From DASUPK01 sp036377415 (GTDB taxonomy: Bacteria > Actinomycetota > Thermoleophilia > Solirubrobacterales > 70-9): DNA of 15,949 nucleotides. Under the pieces are notes generated by a model. It saw only the letters and a list, made by a program, of their open reading frames with translations, had not been told where the DNA came from and searched no databases. Positions 13,506 to 15,949 of the stretch are shown here, piece after piece. A program made the translations under genes and the position numbers. The stretch lies in contig DASUYK010000088.1 of assembly GCA_036377415.1 (NCBI GenBank), positions 1 through 15,949 of the forward strand. Direction: 5' to 3'. Position 1 is the stretch's first letter; the number at the start of each line of letters is the position of its first letter.

Positions 13506-14666
13506 GTGGAGGCAGGCAAGACCCCCGACCGAGGTGCCCCGTCGTTCGGCCCGCGCTTCTTCCTGACACCGCATGGCTGGCCCTACCTGCTCCTCCCGTT
13601 CATCCCGATTGCGATCGTCCTCGAGCTGAGCCACGCCGCGGCCGGCCTGATCTTCTTCTCGGCGGCGCTCGGCGTGATCCCGACGGCCGCGTTGATGGGC
13701 AGGGCGACCGAGGAGGTCGCGGCGAAGTCCGGCCCGGGGATCGGCGGGCTCCTCAACGTCACCTTCGGCAACGCACCCGAGCTGATCATCGCCCTGTTCG
13801 CGCTCGAGGCGGGCCTGCACGAGGTCGTCAAGGCGTCGATCGTCGGGTCGATCCTGGGCAACATCCTGCTCGTTATGGGAGCGGCAATGCTCGCCGGCGG
13901 TCTCGCCGGCGGGCGGAAGATCCAGCGCTTCGACCGCACCGCGGCGAACGTCCAGTCGCTGATGCTCTTCCTGGCGGTCGCGGCGCTGGTGATGCCGGCG
14001 ATCTTCGAGCTCGTCGAGGGCCAGGGCCTACCCGGCATCGAGCAGGAGCGGGTGAGCTACGACGACACGGTCGAGGACCTGTCCCTCGCCGTCGCGATCG
14101 TCCTGATCGGGACCTATGCTGCCGGGCTGCTGTTCAGCCTCCGCACCCACAGCGAGCTCTTCAATCCCCACAGCGCGGAGGAGCCCGAGCACGACGACAC
14201 CTGGGGCTGGTCGATCCGGACCTCGGTGATCGCCCTCGCCGTCGCCGGGGTCGCGGTCGGCGTGATGTCGGAGATCCTGGTCGGCTCGATCGAGGCGGCG
14301 TCGGATTCGATCGGGCTGAGCGAGTTCTTCATCGGGGTGATCGTCGTCGCGATCGTGGGCAACGCGGCCGAGCACTGGGTCGCGGTGCTGGTCGCGATCA
14401 AGAACAAGATGGACCTCTCCGTCAACATCGCGATCGGATCGAGCGCCCAGATCGCGATGTTCGTCGCCCCGGTCCTGGTCCTGCTCTCGTTCGTGATCGG
14501 GCCGGGTCCGATGCCGCTCGTGTTCAACGGCTTCGAGATCGCCGCGATCTTCCTCGGCGTCCTGGTCGCCTACCAGGTGACGAACGAGGGGGAATCCACC
14601 TGGTTCGAGGGCGTCCAGCTGCTCGCCCTCTACGCGATCCTCGGTCTGACCTTCTACTTCGCCTGA
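13506..14666 (+). CDS. Ca2+/H+ antiporter, CAX family
   Basis: A 386-residue polytopic membrane protein of the Ca2+:cation antiporter superfamily, CAX branch. About ten to eleven hydrophobic helices are visible. The two inverted alpha-repeats are clear: GGLLNVTFGNAPELIIALFA (80-99, with GNAPE at 88-92) followed by SIVGSILGN, and VAIVGNAAEHWVAVLVA (281-297, with GNAAEH at 285-290) followed by AIGSSAQIAMF. The glutamates E92 and E289 are the expected cation ligands. A charged, partly acidic cytosolic loop (about residues 170-235) separates the halves. The family exports Ca2+ in exchange for protons across the cytoplasmic membrane. Start is GTG 13506. A second antiporter follows after 10 bp, probably in the same operon. 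Ion choice (Ca2+ or K+/Na+ as in ChaA) is unproven. Confidence 0.93.
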   Translation: MEAGKTPDRGAPSFGPRFFLTPHGWPYLLLPFIPIAIVLELSHAAAGLIFFSAALGVIPTAALMGRATEEVAAKSGPGIGGLLNVTFGNAPELIIALFALEAGLHEVVKASIVGSILGNILLVMGAAMLAGGLAGGRKIQRFDRTAANVQSLMLFLAVAALVMPAIFELVEGQGLPGIEQERVSYDDTVEDLSLAVAIVLIGTYAAGLLFSLRTHSELFNPHSAEEPEHDDTWGWSIRTSVIALAVAGVAVGVMSEILVGSIEAASDSIGLSEFFIGVIVVAIVGNAAEHWVAVLVAIKNKMDLSVNIAIGSSAQIAMFVAPVLVLLSFVIGPGPMPLVFNGFEIAAIFLGVLVAYQVTNEGESTWFEGVQLLALYAILGLTFYFA

Positions 14667-14676
14667 TGGGCCGAGG

Positions 14677-15669
14677 ATGAACGCGATCCTCCTGTTTTTC
14701 AGCTTCGCCGTGATCCTCGCCGGCGCCCTCCTGTTCACCAACGCGGTGGAGTGGATCGGCCACCGGCTCGAGATCGGCGAGGGCGCGGTCGGCAGCCTGC
14801 TCGCGGCGGTCGGCACGGCGATGCCGGAGACGCTGATCGCGATCGTCGCCCTGGTCGGCGCGACGAAGAGCGAGGACGTCGCGATCGGGGCGATCGTCGG
14901 TGCGCCGTTCCTGCTCGGGACGCTCGCGATGGGCCTCGTCGGGCTCTTCGCCTACAGCTACCGGCGGCGCCGCCCCGATGGGACCACGCTGCGCGCGCAC
15001 GTGCCCACCCTCGACCGCGACCTGGTCTTCTTCCTCGCCTTCTTCGCGCTCGCGCTCGCGCTCGGGTTCGGTGCACCGGAGGGGGTCAGGCTGGCCGCGG
15101 GGATCCTGTTCTTCGTCGCCTATCCGATCTACGTCTGGCGCACCCTCGTCCGCGGCGGGGAGACACAGGATGAGGAGACGCTCAATCCCCTGATCATGGA
15201 GCGCCGCTCGGGCCGGCGAATGAATCCGAGCCTCGTCATCGCCACGATCCAGTTCCTGGTCGGGCTCGCGGCGATGGTTGGCGGCGCGCACCTGTTCGTC
15301 GAGGAGCTCCTTCACGTCGCCGAGGACCTGGGAGTGGAGGCGATCGTCCTCTCGCTGATCCTCGCGCCGCTCGCGACCGAGCTGCCGGAGAAGGTGAACA
15401 GCTTCTTCTGGGTCCGCGAGGGCAAGGACTCCCTGGCGCTCGGCAACATCACCGGGGCGATGGTCTTCCAGTCCACGATCCCGGTCGGGATCGGCCTCGC
15501 CTTCACCGACTGGGACCTGAGCGGCAACGCCGCGATCTCGATGGTGCTCGGCCTCGCGGGGGGTGTGCTCGCCTACTGGGCGCTGCGCCTTCGGGGCCGC
15601 TTCGAGCTCCCGGCGGTGATCGCCTGGATCGTGCTCTACTCGTCGTTCATCGTCGTCGTGGCGATCTAG
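14677..15669 (+). CDS. NCX-like sodium/calcium exchanger family membrane protein with divergent ion site
   Basis: A 330-residue, about ten-helix protein with the two alpha-repeats of NCX/CaCA exchangers. Repeat 1 has GTAMPETLIA (46-55) and GAIVGAPFLLG (71-81). Repeat 2 has ATELPEKVNS (233-242) and GNITGAMVFQ (257-266). The two key glutamates are kept (E51, E238). Several other ligand positions differ from the canonical GTSLPE and GSNxxN: Ser to Ala48, GSN to G-A-P (75-77), the following Asn to Leu80, and in repeat 2 Ser to Glu235 and the Asp/Asn site to Gln265. Ion selectivity may therefore differ from Na+/Ca2+ exchange. A basic RRRRP loop and an acidic, then basic central loop (about 160-182) are cytosolic. 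ATG 14677 follows the CAX stop by 10 bp. A strong hairpin lies 29 bp after the stop. Confidence 0.9.
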   Translation: MNAILLFFSFAVILAGALLFTNAVEWIGHRLEIGEGAVGSLLAAVGTAMPETLIAIVALVGATKSEDVAIGAIVGAPFLLGTLAMGLVGLFAYSYRRRRPDGTTLRAHVPTLDRDLVFFLAFFALALALGFGAPEGVRLAAGILFFVAYPIYVWRTLVRGGETQDEETLNPLIMERRSGRRMNPSLVIATIQFLVGLAAMVGGAHLFVEELLHVAEDLGVEAIVLSLILAPLATELPEKVNSFFWVREGKDSLALGNITGAMVFQSTIPVGIGLAFTDWDLSGNAAISMVLGLAGGVLAYWALRLRGRFELPAVIAWIVLYSSFIVVVAI

Positions 15670-15681
15670 GGTCAGCCGGCC

Positions 15682-15730
15682 TGAGCCGGATGGGCGAAGA
15701 GGGCCGGCCGTCGGCCGGCCCTCAGGCTCA
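15682..15730 (+). terminator. GC-rich hairpin terminator after the antiporter operon
   Basis: A perfect 11-bp inverted repeat (15699-15709 with 15713-15723, 3-nt loop GTC) is flanked by an outer 6-bp arm pair, TGAGCC (15682-15687) with GGCTCA (15725-15730). It starts 12 bp after the antiporter stop and sits between two convergent genes. There is no T-run on either side, as is common for actinobacterial terminators, so it may stop or stabilise transcripts from either direction. Confidence 0.7.
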
Positions 15731-15748
15731 CCCAGGTCGCGTCACCTC

Positions 15749-15778
15749 GGCTGAAGACCTGTTTGACAGATCCCAGCC
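15749..15778 (-). terminator. Weak stem-loop after the minus-strand gene at the window end
   Basis: CTGT-TTG-ACAG (15759-15769) is nested inside GGCTG (15749-15753) and CAGCC (15774-15778), with internal loops of 5 and 4 nt. It starts 5 bp beyond the stop of the minus-strand partial gene. It is short and lacks a T-run, so this is a tentative call. Confidence 0.25.
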
Positions 15779-15783
15779 TCAGA

Positions 15784-15949
15784 TCAGTGGACGAGCAAGT
15801 ACACCGCCATGTCGGCGATAACTGCAGCATTGTTGTACGTCTGCACGGTGAAGTCGTCGACCCCGCTCGGGCAACCGAAATTGGCGGCTGGGATCCTCAC
15901 CTGCGGTGCGGTTGCACCTGAAGGGGAGTTGTCGTAGTCGACCGTGGCC
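15784..15949 (-). CDS. C-terminal fragment of an unrecognised, probably extracellular beta-rich protein
   Basis: Reading the minus strand from the window end, an open frame of 54 complete codons ends in TGA at 15786-15784. The start is outside the window. The visible end contains ATVDYDNSPSGATAPQVRI, then PAANFGCPSGVDDFTVQTYN and finally NNAAVIADMAVYLLVH at the C-terminus. The alternation of short hydrophobic strands with Asn/Ser/Gly-rich turns, and a closing strand of the type DDFTVQTYN...AVYLLV, looks like the last strands of a secreted beta-sandwich or repeat protein. I cannot name a family. Base composition is noticeably less GC-rich than neighbouring genes (codons such as AAC, AAT, ATC, TTG). 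Convergence on the hairpin at 15682-15730 supports a real gene end here. Confidence 0.6.
   Translation of the reverse strand, partial: ATVDYDNSPSGATAPQVRIPAANFGCPSGVDDFTVQTYNNAAVIADMAVYLLVH

Noticed and set aside
12299..14680. A 793-codon open frame on the plus strand
   Set aside because: It runs antisense to the FAD oxidoreductase and out of frame through the CAX antiporter. Its translation is Arg/Asp/Pro/Gly-rich with no recognisable domain, as expected for a shadow frame in GC-rich DNA.

Overview
The window is about 16 kb of very GC-rich bacterial chromosome. It uses many GTG and TTG starts, is densely packed on both strands, and has gene content typical of soil Actinomycetota: an ECF41 sigma factor, a zinc-ribbon/class III cyclase/AAA/TPR giant protein, a DUF2203 protein, PPK2 and a CHAD protein. 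Composition and gene mix fit Thermoleophilia (Solirubrobacterales-like) best. That placement is inferred, because no rRNA or other marker gene is present. I see no mobile element, tRNA, CRISPR array or phage gene.

Layout. (1) 1-383 is the C-terminal end of a CHAD-domain protein. (2) 394-2368 is a complete ECF41 module: a promoter matching the published ECF41 target consensus, an atypical SDR/epimerase-like gene, and a translationally overlapping ECF41 sigma factor with its fused SnoaL-like domain. (3) 2337-4638 (minus) is a MoxR AAA+ ATPase followed by a CoxE-like VWA protein. (4) 4660-5659 (plus) is a small two-helix membrane protein and a PPK2 polyphosphate kinase. (5) 5656-6544 (minus) is DUF2203 plus a four-helix membrane protein. 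(6) 6597-10621 (minus) is a 1191-residue cyclase/AAA/TPR protein translationally coupled to an SRPBCC protein. (7) 10735-12235 (plus) is a lipoprotein and a universal stress protein. (8) 12251-13465 (minus) is an SQR-like FAD oxidoreductase. (9) 13506-15669 (plus) is a tandem pair of cation antiporters (CAX type, then NCX-like), closed by a strong GC hairpin. (10) 15784 to the window end (minus) is the C-terminus of an unrecognised, probably secreted protein.

How it works together. The best-supported regulatory unit is the ECF41 module, where the sigma factor should transcribe its own operon from the TGTCACA-N16-CGTC promoter. Several transcription units that begin on the minus strand have a TANNNT-like hexamer 6-7 nt before the start codon and no Shine-Dalgarno sequence. 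Genes inside operons do have Shine-Dalgarno sequences. This suggests leaderless transcripts for first genes. CHAD and PPK2 both relate to polyphosphate, and the antiporters, USP and cyclase suggest a stress/ion-homeostasis neighbourhood, but no single pathway links the window.

No stretch over 300 bases lacks a gene. The strongest candidates for a second look are the ECF41 regulon site, the leaderless-start pattern, the NCX-like antiporter with substituted ion-ligand positions, the orphan MoxR-VWA pair without cox genes, and the cyclase-SRPBCC coupling.
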